Translations under genes and position numbers: made by a program
Assembly (NCBI GenBank): GCA_033064195.1
Contig: JARBJD010000076.1
Location: 1-64,000 of the forward strand
Source of the DNA: Blattamonas nauphoetae
Taxonomy: Eukaryota > Preaxostyla > Oxymonadida
Length of the DNA stretch: 64,000 bases
Reading direction: 5' to 3'
Shown here: positions 53,720 to 64,000 of the stretch, in pieces
Position numbering within the stretch: position 1 is the first letter of the stretch
Layout of the letters: each line of letters starts with the position of its first letter
The notes under the pieces: generated by a model
The model's input: the letters and a program-made list of their open reading frames with translations, nothing else
What the model was told of the DNA's origin: nothing
Databases searched by the model: none

Positions 53720-54580
53720 CTAAACACCCTCAATATTCATCCCAAGCTGATTAGAAAGCTGAATAATTTCTTCGACAGTCGTTCTCGCCTGATATCCCGC
53801 CTTGTCAGTGAAGAGATGCTGGTCGAGTTCATTTTCCAATCCCTCGTCTCCCAAGCGGCATATGACTTCGTTCATATTTTTATTTGCATGTCCATCCATG
53901 TTGGAACGAGTATCCAGCTTTCGACGATAGTGAAAGACAAGCTTCCACAGATGTTGGTCAGTTTCAGAAGCGGAGACAAGGCTTGCTGCTGTCATCGGGA
54001 TTGACGAAGAGAAGATGAACGACATTGTTGGAGAATGGGAAAAACAGGCTTCCAGCAGAATAAGCAGCAGGTCTACGTAGTGTCCATTGAGTTGGGTCAT
54101 GGTTGAGATTGTGAATCGGTGCGTGTTTAAGAAGCGGAGATACGCTTCTAATGGGCCCAGAACGTGTATTAGGAATGTTTCGTGCATGTGGGTGAGGTAT
54201 TCGGGATCTGGTGGAGAAGCTTCGTCTTGGTTACCAGAATGTTCAATGTGGAACAACTTTATAATGTGGATAAGAGGAAGATGAACATGACAGAATTTGT
54301 CTAGAGGGAGAGATGATGGATCAAGTGCTGATAAAATCTCATGGAAAAATCCATCGTTCGCGAGGTTCAAACGAGTTGTGAGATTTTCGCGAGATAAGAG
54401 CTTCAACAAAAATTCAAGTGTTGTTTCGATGATAAGTCCATCTGAACAGGATAATAGTTCAACAAGATTCTCAACAACTGTGTAATTTTGTCTTGGACGC
54501 AAAGTTGTGGAGTGATCCGATCGGTGAATGGAGTGGTAGAGGGTTTGGTCCCGAAAGTTAGTGCATACAATCGGGATCAT
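53720..54580 (-). CDS. Helical-repeat (ARM/HEAT-like) protein, possibly N-truncated
   Basis: 286 codons, alpha-helical with leucine-rich amphipathic repeats (NLVELLSCSDGLIIETTLEF then LLKLLSRENL). The C-terminus has EVICRLGDEGLENELDQHLF and ends in NQLGMNIEGV. The C-terminal wording is typical of a large repeated helical family in oxymonads as I recall it, whose members are usually longer, so this may be a truncated member or lack upstream exons. It is not obviously of the same subfamily as the 12.2-kb genes. No catalytic motif. Confidence 0.6.
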   Translation of the reverse strand: MIPIVCTNFRDQTLYHSIHRSDHSTTLRPRQNYTVVENLVELLSCSDGLIIETTLEFLLKLLSRENLTTRLNLANDGFFHEILSALDPSSLPLDKFCHVHLPLIHIIKLFHIEHSGNQDEASPPDPEYLTHMHETFLIHVLGPLEAYLRFLNTHRFTISTMTQLNGHYVDLLLILLEACFSHSPTMSFIFSSSIPMTAASLVSASETDQHLWKLVFHYRRKLDTRSNMDGHANKNMNEVICRLGDEGLENELDQHLFTDKAGYQARTTVEEIIQLSNQLGMNIEGV

Positions 54581-55094
54581 TGAACGGTTCGACGAGTATG
54601 GAATATGTCGAAAATCGATTCTAACGAATGTTGTGAGAATTCGTAGAAAAGCGTGTCGAAACAGAAAGATCGGCTACCACGGAAGATCTTTCGCAGATAA
54701 AAGAGGCACGCATGCTATGAAAGAGTTGAAGAGAAAATGGCTGATTTATTGTTCATTTGTGAGCCTTCCCATCGGTTTCGTTTCTCAAAATCAATGCAGA
54801 AAGGGTTGATCGTCACGTTGACAGTCAATAGTGAAAAAACGACTTAGACAAGAGAATATTTCATGTGACATGAGGTAAAAACTCTATTGAGTTTCCTTAT
54901 TTCCTTTATTTTCCCAAATTCAACGTTTCAGGTGTCCTCTGGAGTGCTTCGGTTCCAGATGGACACATCACAAAAAGCTGCCAAATGAAGAATGAATGTG
55001 ATGTCTGGTTTTGATTAACCTGAGGGGTGACGTGAAATAAAAATGAATGGCATGCATGTTACACCCATGCCTGAAGTGAAACCTCTGTGGTCCA
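54581..55094. other. Intergenic, no gene recognised
   Basis: Spacer between two minus-strand genes. It may hold the promoter of the gene ending upstream at 54580 and the 3' region of the gene ending at 55095. Confidence 0.4.
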
Positions 55095-58000
55095 TCAGAA
55101 TGTTGGAATGATTGAATCAAACCCCTCCATCGGCTCTTTTGGGGGACGATCAGATGTTTCGTCCATTCTTTTGGTCTTGAGCGATGGTGAGTTGACCGGA
55201 CGATGCTTCTGTTTCATCAAACGTTCAGACCCAGAAGGAAGTCGGGGCATGATTGTTGTCATTTTTATTGTACTGGTGTGATTCTTCAGAATCTGTGGAT
55301 TCCGTTCACTCTTTCTTCCCCTCGAACCCTGAGTGGCTGGTGGACACAGCACATCCAACCCGGGGAGATGTGTGGAATCGTCTCCATTCGGCAAACAAAG
55401 AAGGGTCGCCAGGTCTTTCCACGAGACGTTGGCTTCTTTAAGACGCTTGATGAGGTAGATCTGTTTGAGATACAGACAGTCTCGGAACCGTTGTATGTCA
55501 GCTTGGATGATTTTCAGGTCTTCGTCTGACAAGAATGTCTTCCCTCGAAAGTGATCGAACAGATTGGCAATCAAAATTATAGTTACGTCACTTTGAGCGA
55601 TACCACAGGAGACCGCGAGTGATCGATCAGATTGGGAGAGTTTTTTGTTCCGTTCAAGGAAGTGGGGCAGTTCGTCAATCAAAACTTGAGCTACGTCACT
55701 TTGAGCGATACCACAGGAGACCGCGAGTGATCGATCAGATTGGGAGAGTTTTTCACTCCGATCAAGGAAGTGGGGCTGTTCGTCAGAATATTCCCTCAAT
55801 TTGAACAAATTGTTCAGAAAGTTGATGTCCTTGTCACTCACTGAACTCTTCGCAGTCACACACTCCTTCATTCTCGTTTTGGTCAGATCGCTAAGTTTCA
55901 ATTCAGAGATCTGTTCAACAAGAGTGTCCTCCAAGTTAGGATCTAAATTAAGACAACACCAGGAAGCAATATCTTTGCGACGGCTTGAGGTGAATCTGGG
56001 CTTTCTGTACACCAACGAAAGAAGGGTGTCCCTGTCCCTGCCCAGAATGTTCTCAGCTGACAGGATTGCTTCCCCCAGGATATCGGACTCGATTTCGCTC
56101 ACTTGCGTTGACATCTGAATGCACTTTTGCAAAACAGAATATGGCAGCTCATCGTAGTTCTGTGTCTCTTCGAGACAAGCCAGCGTCTTATTCCGTTCGT
56201 CGACGTCGTCCTGACTGTTCTTGGCTTCGCTTTCCCGACATTCCAGTGCCACATTCAATTCGTCGACGTCGTCCTGAATGTTCCTGGCTTCGCTTTCCAA
56301 ACTGTCCAGTGCCTTGTTCCATTCGTTGACGTCGTTCTGATCGTGAAAATTCTCATTGATTAGCGTAGTCAGCAATTCAATTTGAATTTCTGAGAATGGG
56401 TTGGGTTTGGAGGTGATGAGAGATGTGAGACGAGTCTTTTCTGAGTCGTCGATTGGTGCGTGGATCAGCAGAATTGCGATGCAGATCTCTCTCTCTTTCC
56501 GTTCGAATGTCTTCTTGAGTCGAGACAGCACTTCCATCTGTTGTTCACACGTCTTCGGCACTTCAGTGAGGAAGGGGGTGATATGTCGTCGACGCCACAA
56601 CGGCAGCAGTGGATTGGTTTTCAGTCCTTCCACCACCATGCCCACATCGGCAAGACTGAGATCTGTCTCCTTTCCCAGAAGTTTGTATTCAAGGACCTCC
56701 CTCAACATCCGCGATGAAACAGAAAAACTGGTCTGGAGACACGTCAACATTGCGTTGATCTCCCTCGTTTGGATCTGATCTTGAGTGGCGGATTGTATCC
56801 CAACAGTCGATAGGAAAGATGCAAGTGCTGCTTTACGTTTTTGTTGAATTGTTGGATCGGTACGAATCACGGTGTTTGTCCTGCCCTCCAGAGTTTGTCT
56901 TTTCGGTTGCGTGGGATGAGCGAGGGAATCTGCGATCGTTCCCAAAATGTCTGAGATGAATGTGGGCGTTCCACTCACAAATGAAACCAGAGATTGGAGA
57001 TCGTACAGCGACAACGATCTCAAACTTGGGAGCCGATTTTGAAGCGAGACGAGATCAGAAGCGGGGAGTAATGAGAACACTCTTTCATCAGAGAGAATGA
57101 ACTGAACCATGTCTTCTGTCAATGGCTGTCCTTTGTTGATGCACTCCCTGACAATGGATTGGCGTTGCAACCTGGAAATGATGTCGTTTGAATCCTTCCG
57201 GTCAACAAGAGAGAGGATCCCTCGGATCTCGAAGGGAGTGAGAATCTGGCTCGTTCCAAGCAACACAGTCTGCTTCGGGAAAACGGTCATTGGGAGATGG
57301 ATTTGGGCGAGCGGAACTTGTTTTGATTTCCACAGATCAGTTGGGCATTCATGAGGGGGATGGAGGGCGCCCAGAGACAACACGTCATCTCTCTTGTTTT
57401 CGTCGAACCCAATCCTCTGTCCGTTTGTCCACACATCAACCAGGTGAACCGACGTGCACAGATGGCTGGCTCTGTTTTCGAATTCATTCAACACAATTGG
57501 TCGGGTTTTGGTGCCTCTGAATGCAGGGCCAGGCATGGGCGAGATTGTTGGCTGAGGTGGTCGAGGATTGTTCGGTCTGCTTGGAAAGTACGTGAAGATG
57601 TTGGGAATTGGATCGGAATGAATGACCTTCCAGGCGATCCTTCGTGCTTGTTCTTTCGTGGCGAGAGCGAATGGGAGAGGACGTGTGGTCTGTTCTCCGA
57701 CACACACCATCTCGACATCCATCACATCGAACTCTCGCCGACCCTCGCGAGAGTTGGGGACACATTTCGGGTGAGGAAAGGCCAATCTGATCCCAACAAC
57801 TGCTCTCTGCCCCTCTTCACAACCAGTGCTCGGACCTGCGGAAGGAGTCGACACCAGACTGAAAACAAACTGGGGCACAGATCCATCCGCTGTTTGCAGT
57901 TGAACGATCTGAGGAGGACGCCAATCCAACATCGAATTTTCCCAATTCCAGATGGCGTCTTTGGTGCGCATGTCAGAGATTTGCCAATGCTTCTTCCGAA

Positions 58001-60840
58001 TGTTCGGGCAACGATGGCTTGGGAAGAAATCTGTCAAAATGCGGCCGCAGAACGAACATCGGAAGTGCTGTGGATTTGTGTTGGGTTGAACAGCTGCGAC
58101 TGAACTCAACAGCAGTTGCCCTGTCAACGCGTGATCGTCTTCCGAGACTTCTCGTGTGTGAGCATCGATGGCCATAACATTGTCAGTTGGGATGAAAGAT
58201 GCTGAAGTGTTGGGGCCTTCCAAAGCAAAATCGGTGAAAGTCGGCAGCTTCACAAAGAAGACGAAAGGATGAATGTGTTGTTGGCTGAGTCCGTACACGG
58301 TGGACAGGAGAGCAAGCCACACAAACATCAGATTGGACATGGTTCGACTGAAGAAGGAGTTCGGTGCGAGTGTGGAGTGGATGAACATCACTGCGATATC
58401 GTCGACCTTCCACTCGTCCTGCTCGGCATGCACTTTGAAGAACAGCAGAATCGACCCGACTTCTTCATTGTTTCCACCCAGCGGTTTCAGATAGAACGTG
58501 AAACACTTGGCATTTGAGTTGTTTTGAGTCTGTCGCCGACTTGACCTGATCTCTTTGTGATGCGTGATTGGACGAGAGATTGCGACGATGTCCCCTTCTC
58601 CACCCAGTTTTGTCGATGAAACGAAGCAAGGATGCATCGGTGAGGAAAACAGAATCCCCCACTGCTCTTCAAAGTCACGCAGTTTCTCCGCAGGAATCTG
58701 TTTGATGTCGGGCAGAGATGCTTTCCGAATACTTTTGGGATTTCGCATGTGAATGTGCGATTCGCCGATCGGAGCGGGGAGTCTGATGTTGTCTGGAAGT
58801 GTCTCGCCAGTTACAAGTCTCTTTGGAGAGGCGAGACGAAGCCCTCCGACGATGGCATCCGACACAAATGCGTGGAAGACCGCTTCTTTCTTCTGGTTGA
58901 GCTCTCGGTCATTCGTCAATGTCAATACTGTCTCAGCGTCTTCCTCTTGCATCGCAGTGTTGAATGTTCGCAAGATGATCTTCTTTGCCAACTCCGTTGC
59001 AAACTCCGTGCGCCAGTTGTGGCAGTCGTATTGGGGGCATGAAAAGTGGATCATTTTGTGCGAGATGTCATCGTTGAACAGATCCTGAGGGCTGATTTTG
59101 ATGATTTGTTTGTCAGATTCCCAGATTGTGTCGATTGTTTTCTTTGCTTGTTCCGGGTTCAGGACAAAGCGTGGATTGAACGAGAAGAGTTCAACACTCC
59201 TCATAATGCGTAAGATATCGTTTTCTGAAATGTCTGTTGGTGCTCCCATCGTGTTGAGAAGTGCAGCTTCCTCCTGAGGCGTGTATTTTGGGACTGAATA
59301 CTCCACAACGGTGACCGGGTTCAGCGATTGGGGGTTGTTGATTTCCTTCCATCTCGAACTCTTTGGTGATGTGAACAGGACATAATTCCCGTCTTCATGA
59401 AGAGTTGAATATTTTGAAAACGTTAGACTGGAAAAATGAACAAAAACGCAACAAACTCATCGACAACGTCCCAGTGTTTTCCTTTGAGCAAGTTCTCGAC
59501 TTTCAATGTGGAAGAAATGGACGATCCGGCTGCCAGAACGGAATTCGCAGTGATTATTGAGCCTGCAGCGATTTCGATGGGACGGGCAATTGTTTTGTCT
59601 TTTGTCAAGGGAGATCTTTTCTGTGGGCGAGGTAACTTGAGAGTGACCTTTGAGCCTTTCCGCAGTGTTGACCCAGCTTCCAGAACATAATTTCTGTTCA
59701 AGATTGTTTGTTGTTCGTAGTGTGTGCGATTGGGTGGTTGGTTGCTGATTCGAATTTCTGTGCCATCACCATCGTGGAACAATGAGATTGTGTTCGCTGG
59801 ATATTCAACGATGGTTGAATGTCTCGCAACGGTTGATCCTGCCAACAGAATCATTTGCACTTTCAAATGGATATCTTTGGAGAGCAGTTGTTTGTGGTAT
59901 ATTGAGTCATGGATAAGGACTGATCCCGCGGCGAGTATTGAACCGCTAGCCAGTGTCGACTTCTGAAAGATGCGGATGTCCTTGCTGAGTGGTCGTGGTG
60001 CGTGCAGAATTTCAGTTTCAGGGCACACCAACAGACGGACGAAATAAGGAAAGTATTCCACACTCGGGACGGAGACATCTCCATGATGCGTCCATCCGTT
60101 CGATGAAGACAGGTTTTTTGGAAGGCTTAGAGCACCTGGGTCGTAAATCCTTTCCTCCAACTTTGCATCGCTTGGTTCGTTATCCCCCTTTTCCTTGAAC
60201 GAGAACACATCATATGTGTGGACGTATGATGCAGTTTCAAAGCCGGGGAATGGATCGAAGCGATTATCCAGATAAATTGCAGCCTTCCCAGTTTCAACCG
60301 TATTCTTCAGTTTGAATACAAAGGTTTGTTCCCCCTTCTGTGTCGTCGTAGCAGACTGAAGAATCGGAATCAATCAAAGAGAATACAAACCTCCACTCCA
60401 TGGCTCATCAACAATGTTACGAACGGAAATCTACTTGCTGATTTTCCCATCCCAGCAGTGCCAGTGATAACATGAAGAATTGGGTTCTGGCGGCTTTTGT
60501 CTAACTTCCGACGATAATCTTCAAACGTTTGCTGGTTCACTATAACATGACCAAACAGTGAGAATGTTGATGAACGGAATAGAAATGGTTCCAGAGGCTG
60601 GTGGTCGTTGAATCCTTGTGATTGAGTCGGAAATGACAAATACAAGAGGTGGGACAAGTCTGATAGTTGCTCATTGGTAAGTAGGCTGTCAAGATCAAGA
60701 AAGTTTGTCTGTTGTAGAACACCAACACATGAATCGATGATAACTTGAATCTTGCGAAGCAATGTCAAATCAACGTCCACAGGATTCAGAGGAACGGTCG
60801 ACGAGTTCTGCTGAAGATGTCTGTTAATGTCATTTCCCAT
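55095..60840 (-). CDS. Giant P-loop NTPase, 1893 aa, three exons
   Basis: Exon 1 60840-60391, 35-nt intron, exon 2 60355-59457, 29-nt intron, exon 3 59427-55095; both introns are GT...CAG and keep phase. Walker A GTAGMGKS lies at residues 127-134. Exon 2 inserts ~300 residues with repeated xAGSxLxxxS units (LAAGSVLIHDS, LLAGSTVARHS, LEAGSTLRKGS), likely a small beta-solenoid. Exon 3 resumes the ATPase with LFTSPKSSRW (~467) and SFNPRFVL (~535), the pattern known from RHS/Crinkler NTPases. Further on are a CSFC...HRC zinc knuckle (~906), two charged ~22-residue repeats (~1480-1530), a 36-residue tandem duplication (~1664-1735) and a basic tail. It looks whole. Role inferred: nucleotide-driven switch or mobile-element-linked effector. 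Confidence 0.7.
55572..55787 (-). repeat. 108-bp tandem duplication inside the giant NTPase
   Basis: Two adjacent 108-bp units (36 codons) share SEKLSQSDRSLAVSCGIAQ or its KKLSQSD variant with few differences. The unit is in frame, so it adds a module without breaking the protein, and looks recent. Confidence 0.85.
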
Positions 60841-60991
60841 TTGAATTTTCCCAGCATGAAATAATGGATTGATCCTCAGATTGGCTCTGAATTATGAGAT
60901 ATCAACAAATAGATTGTGGAAACAATATTGCTTGAACAGAAGGTAGAAATTTCATGTTGTGACAAATGAAGTGAAGTGTCTTGAGGTGAAT

Positions 60992-61095
60992 TACTTCGAT
61001 CCCTTTCTTTTCGATACTTGCCTCAGTGGCAGAATGTACTCTTCAGCAACCGCTTCTTCCAAGTCATTCAAATTAGCTGAGTCATCATCACTCGG
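60992..61095 (-). pseudogene. Remnant of the Crinkler/RHS C-terminal module
   Basis: The minus strand reads SANLNDLEEAVAEEYILPLR then QVSKRKGSK and stop, very like the last 35 residues of the gene at 34733-37774. The shared DNA continues ~40 bp past the stop. Only the module is present, abutting an unrelated reading frame, so it is a fossil fragment; its close match suggests a young age. Confidence 0.65.
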
Positions 61096-61552
61096 AAATT
61101 ATTCCACGTTTGGTCGAAGAGTGACGGTTTCGTTTGGTGTCTTGCTTTGGCTGGAGAGATTGTGAATGTGAAAAATTTTGATGTAGCTTGATCTTCGATT
61201 CTTTGAATTCCGGGTTATGATAACGATGAAGGATTTGTTGGAGAAGATGAGTAGTTTTGTGGTCCAGCGGGAAATCGAGGAGGATTTCAAAATAAGATCC
61301 GATGTGAACTCCATTTATTCGAAATGTTGGTTCAACTGTGGTCAAATAAGATGACTCAATGCATTGAACAATCTTGTAGCAAAGTCGTTGACCCTGTCTA
61401 CGAGAATCTTGAAAGACTCGGGTAGTTACAGAATGAACATGTTTTGGGGACGAACGAACGAGTGAATCGATATTTATTTCTTTCGATGAATCTGGATGAT
61501 ACACTGTCATTCGAAGATCGTCTTCAAGAGTGAGAAACAAAGATCGTCCCAT
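61088..61552 (-). CDS. Hypothetical protein divergent from SmD3
   Basis: About 154 codons from the ATG at 61552 ([20 protein letters not shown]), chosen because earlier in-frame ATGs (61594, 61579, 61573) would overlap the SmD3 start. Core region: [20 protein letters not shown] and [20 protein letters not shown], which looks like a folded domain. No family is recognised. The two start codons face away from each other with 19 bp between, so the genes must share overlapping 5' signals. The 3' end runs into the Crinkler/RHS remnant and may be altered or spliced. Confidence 0.5.
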   Translation of the reverse strand: MGRSLFLTLEDDLRMTVYHPDSSKEINIDSLVRSSPKHVHSVTTRVFQDSRRQGQRLCYKIVQCIESSYLTTVEPTFRINGVHIGSYFEILLDFPLDHKTTHLLQQILHRYHNPEFKESKIKLHQNFSHSQSLQPKQDTKRNRHSSTKRGIISE

Positions 61553-61571
61553 GTTTATTTCACCATCTTCC

Positions 61572-62094
61572 ATGTCCATCGAGATTCCAATCAAACTTCT
61601 TCATGAAGCAGAGGGTCATATACTAACCATTCATACGAAGACCAACGAAATTTATCGGTACCTTATTGCCTTATTTTCTAAGTTAATTCCCACGCATTTC
61701 TTACTCACAGTGGAAAGCTCATTGAAGCTGAAGATAACATGAACTGCCGATTAGAAGGGGTGATTCAAACTCAAAAGGATGGATCAACTGCGATACTAAA
61801 TAACGTTTGCCATTTTCGCTTTTCTCAGTCTGTTTCAATCCAGGTCTATCTCAGAGGCTCCTCTATCGCCTACTTTGTTTTCCCTGAAATGCTACGAAAT
61901 GCACCCATGTTCAAGGTATTTCTGATATTCTCTTACCAGATTCTTGTATGGAATTCTTTTTCAGAACCTGGAAAAACCCACGAAGGGACAAGGTATTGGA
62001 ATGGGTGTCGGAAGGCAAGCACAAAGGCAAGCAAAGGGTATGTCATTTGTCATTGAATAACCACCTCTTTTCAGCCACTTACCAAAAGAAATAA
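61572..62094 (+). CDS. SNRPD3: Small nuclear ribonucleoprotein SmD3, five exons
   Basis: Exons 61572-61657, 61711-61804, 61844-61915, 61965-62037, 62075-62094; introns of 53, 39, 49 and 37 nt, all GT-AG and phase-keeping. The product begins [20 protein letters not shown], continues [17 protein letters not shown] (Sm1), [20 protein letters not shown] (Sm2, with the RG RNA-binding turn) and ends in a short Gly/Gln/Lys tail QAKATYQKK. This is the classic SmD3 layout at about normal core length; the usual Arg-Gly tail is reduced. SmD3 forms the Sm ring on U1, U2, U4 and U5 snRNAs in the nucleus. Its match anchors the intron model for the whole window. Confidence 0.95.
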
Positions 62095-62848
62095 CAAAAT
62101 CTCAGGTCCTTTTTTTGGAAATTACCAAACGTCATTTCCTCATTTTCTCACTTCACTGAAAGACAAAGAGGCTTGGATTCGGTATGTACGTCAAGCTTCG
62201 GTATGTATGTCAATTCGGTATGTCTGTCAAAGATCTTCGGTATGTTTGTCAAAACAAAGATGAGTTTCTGTCCCTATATAGGTGAAAATTCGATCAAATT
62301 TCATACTTATTCATCGTTTCACAATGCATTATATTGTGGGGAGGTGATAGAAAGCAGATGAATACCAATGAAGTGAGAAAAATGAGATGAGATCTTCTTG
62401 AAATCTTGTGTATCACTCACATACGATTTATGATCGATATTCCAATATATTCCAACTATCTGAATCTCTTATCACCATATGGAGCCGTGTCTACTGGAAA
62501 TAGAGCATCAGCGCCCCGATCCACCAAGGGAACAGATCGTCCCTTTTTTCTCGATTTATAAGCAACTTCGTTTCAATTCTTCAATATAATCTCATTATCG
62601 CACCTCTGAACATGATCAATAACAATATATCCTCAGAAAAAGCAGATTGAGCACATGATATTGAAAGACACAAAACGGAATCCGAATGATCGATAACTTT
62701 CCAGTAACATTTCCAACCGACTCTTCTCCCCGTGATGGTATGTATTGATGCCCATCTGACGCAACATCACTATGTTCATTTTGGTTGAGTGACACTGATT
62801 TTGTTGAGTGAAAGATGCATTCTTTGGGTTGGTGAACTCTGTGTCGAA
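62095..62848. other. Intergenic with short tandem repeat
   Basis: No gene seen. At 62178-62252 four copies of TCGGTATGT followed by a variable base and (C/T)GTCAA are spaced 17-22 bp apart. They lie downstream of SmD3 and ~600 bp upstream of the G-patch gene. Confidence 0.5.
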
Positions 62849-63414
62849 ATGACAGTTGATCCTCTCCGCGCAACACAAAATTTGCAATGGAGTCGATCAA
62901 AGGGGATTGGCTTCAAAATGCTGAAAAACATGGGATGGAATGAAGGAGAAGGTTTGCAGTTCACTCATCTAGCCTTTTTTTCGATCATTATATGATCAAT
63001 TCAATCCTTCTGATCGTTAAGGTATTGGAAAGACACCAGGAACAGTCGAACATATCTATGTTCCTGTGAAAGCGGATACTAGAGGTCTGTATCACCATTC
63101 TATTCTCATCACCATCTTCGCATGCTTTCTTCCAGGTATTGGCATATCACAGGTGACTGACGCTTGGATTGGACCATGTGTGATTCCCTCCCTTTTCATA
63201 AGCACGGTTCTGCTCAGCTGGCGCCTTTTCTGCACTTCTTGGCAAACTTTCTGCACGCTCATCTCCATCCCCTTCTCCAAGTCCAAACCCCAACTTTCCA
63301 CAAACGAAACCAACTAAGTCTGAAGATGAAGTCGCCCAATCACCGTCTCCATCTCCATCCCCGACAAGAACAGGGGCACGTTTCGGGTCTGACCTTTCCA
63401 TTTCTTTTCTCTCT
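62849..63414 (+). CDS. G-patch domain protein, spliced
   Basis: Exon 1 62849-62951 (MTVDPLRATQNLQWSRSKGI, then GFKMLKNMGWNEGEG), 70-nt intron, exon 2 63022-63084 (GKTPGTVEHIYVPVKADTRG), 51-nt intron, exon 3 from 63136 (GIGISQVTDAWIGP). Together they form a canonical G-patch, G-F-x-x-L-x-x-M-G-W-x-x-G-x-G-L/I-G-K ending KADTRGIG. G-patch proteins bind and activate DEAH helicases in splicing and ribosome making. The 3' end is unsure: either a 60-codon frame to TAA near 63317, or a 25-nt intron at ~63180 leading to a Ser/Pro-rich tail SPSPSPSPNPNF. The end given here is approximate. Confidence 0.8.
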
Positions 63415-63442
63415 TTGATTGATTCCGACCTCACAGTCTGTC

Positions 63443-64000
63443 GCGACGACCACAGTTGGGGAACGAACCTTTGTATTCAAACTGAAGAATACGGTTGAAA
63501 CTGGGAAGGCTGCAATTTATCTGGATAATCGCTTCGATCCTTTCCCCGGCTTTGAAACTCCATCGTACGTCCACACATATGATGTGTTCTCGTTCCAGCA
63601 AAAGGGGGATAACCAACCAAGCGATACAAAGTTGGAGGAAAGGATCTACGACCCAGGCGCCTAAGCCTTCCGAAAACTCAGTCTTCATCGGACGGATGGA
63701 CGCATCTCGGAGACATCCCCGTCCCGAGTGTTGAATACTTTCCTTATTTCGTCCGTCTGTTGGTGTGTCCTGAAACTGAGATTCTCCACGCACCACGACC
63801 ACTCAGCAAGGACATCTGCACAGGTATTTCAACATCGACGATCCTCACACCGGAAACCGCTTCGAAGACAATGCGGTGAAAGAGAGAAGATGCTTTCTGA
63901 TAGTTCTCTCAACAGCCGAAATCAGCAACAATATTCTCGCTGACAAGACTCACATCCAACCAGAACTCAACCATGCGACGTTGGATCAAGTCACTGAAAG
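63443..64000 (+). pseudogene. Partial paralogue of the giant NTPase, runs off window
   Basis: From a CACAG acceptor the sequence SVATTTVGERTFVFKLKNTV matches exon 2 of the gene at 55095-60840 (SATTTQKGEQTFVFKLKNTV) at high identity for ~120 codons. It then switches at ~63826 to the YFNIDDPHTGNRFEDN segment also seen at 38 kb. No exon 1 or P-loop lies upstream; the G-patch gene is there instead. It looks like a broken mosaic copy and continues past the window edge. Confidence 0.6.

Overview
The window reads as nuclear DNA of a compact, repeat-rich protist genome. The gene families (helical-repeat paralogues in tandem, right-handed beta-helix surface-type proteins, TmcB-type TPR protein, Crinkler/RHS-type P-loop NTPases) and the very short GT-AG introns fit an oxymonad (Preaxostyla) such as Blattamonas. 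That placement is an inference from remembered family resemblance and was not searched. The standard genetic code fits the intact genes.

Layout. 1-2727 is a 27-bp minisatellite running off the left edge. 3.6-10.5 kb is an insertion-riddled copy of a large helical-repeat gene: two related TA-flanked MITEs, a tRNA-like sequence and a 3.9-kb element with 42-bp terminal inverted repeats (TIRs) that carries pieces of other genes. 10.5-18.0 kb holds three tandem paralogues of that gene (C-terminal half; an intact 934-aa copy; a frameshifted copy) joined by near-identical spacers. 18.1-20.4 kb is a hAT-type element with an 8-bp target duplication carrying a TmcB-like gene. 21.4-33.7 kb is a 12.3-kb element with ~300-bp TIRs and a 9-bp target duplication (Mutator-like), inserted in the P-loop of a Crinkler/RHS-like copy. 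It carries an acidic reading frame and a decayed beta-helix gene, and the beta-helix gene is itself split by a 5.6-kb hAT element with its own transposase and a perfect 8-bp duplication. 34.7-37.8 kb is a whole Crinkler/RHS-like NTPase gene.

39-47 kb holds beta-helix-like debris, small hypothetical genes and a 1346-aa putative nuclear regulator. 47.4-51.5 kb is a DDE transposon with a nested 1.7-kb hAT that has captured part of a CDKL-type kinase. 53.7-54.6 kb is another helical-repeat gene. 55.1-60.8 kb (minus) is a three-exon, 1893-aa P-loop NTPase. At the right end are two confidently identified housekeeping-type genes with short introns, SmD3 (61.57-62.09 kb) and a G-patch protein (62.85-63.4 kb), followed by a partial paralogue of the 1893-aa NTPase running off the window.

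The strongest theme is nested TIR elements that carry host-gene fragments (TmcB, CDKL kinase, zinc-binding IBR-like, beta-helix), in the manner of plant Pack-MULEs and Pack-TIR elements but across at least two transposon superfamilies in one locus.
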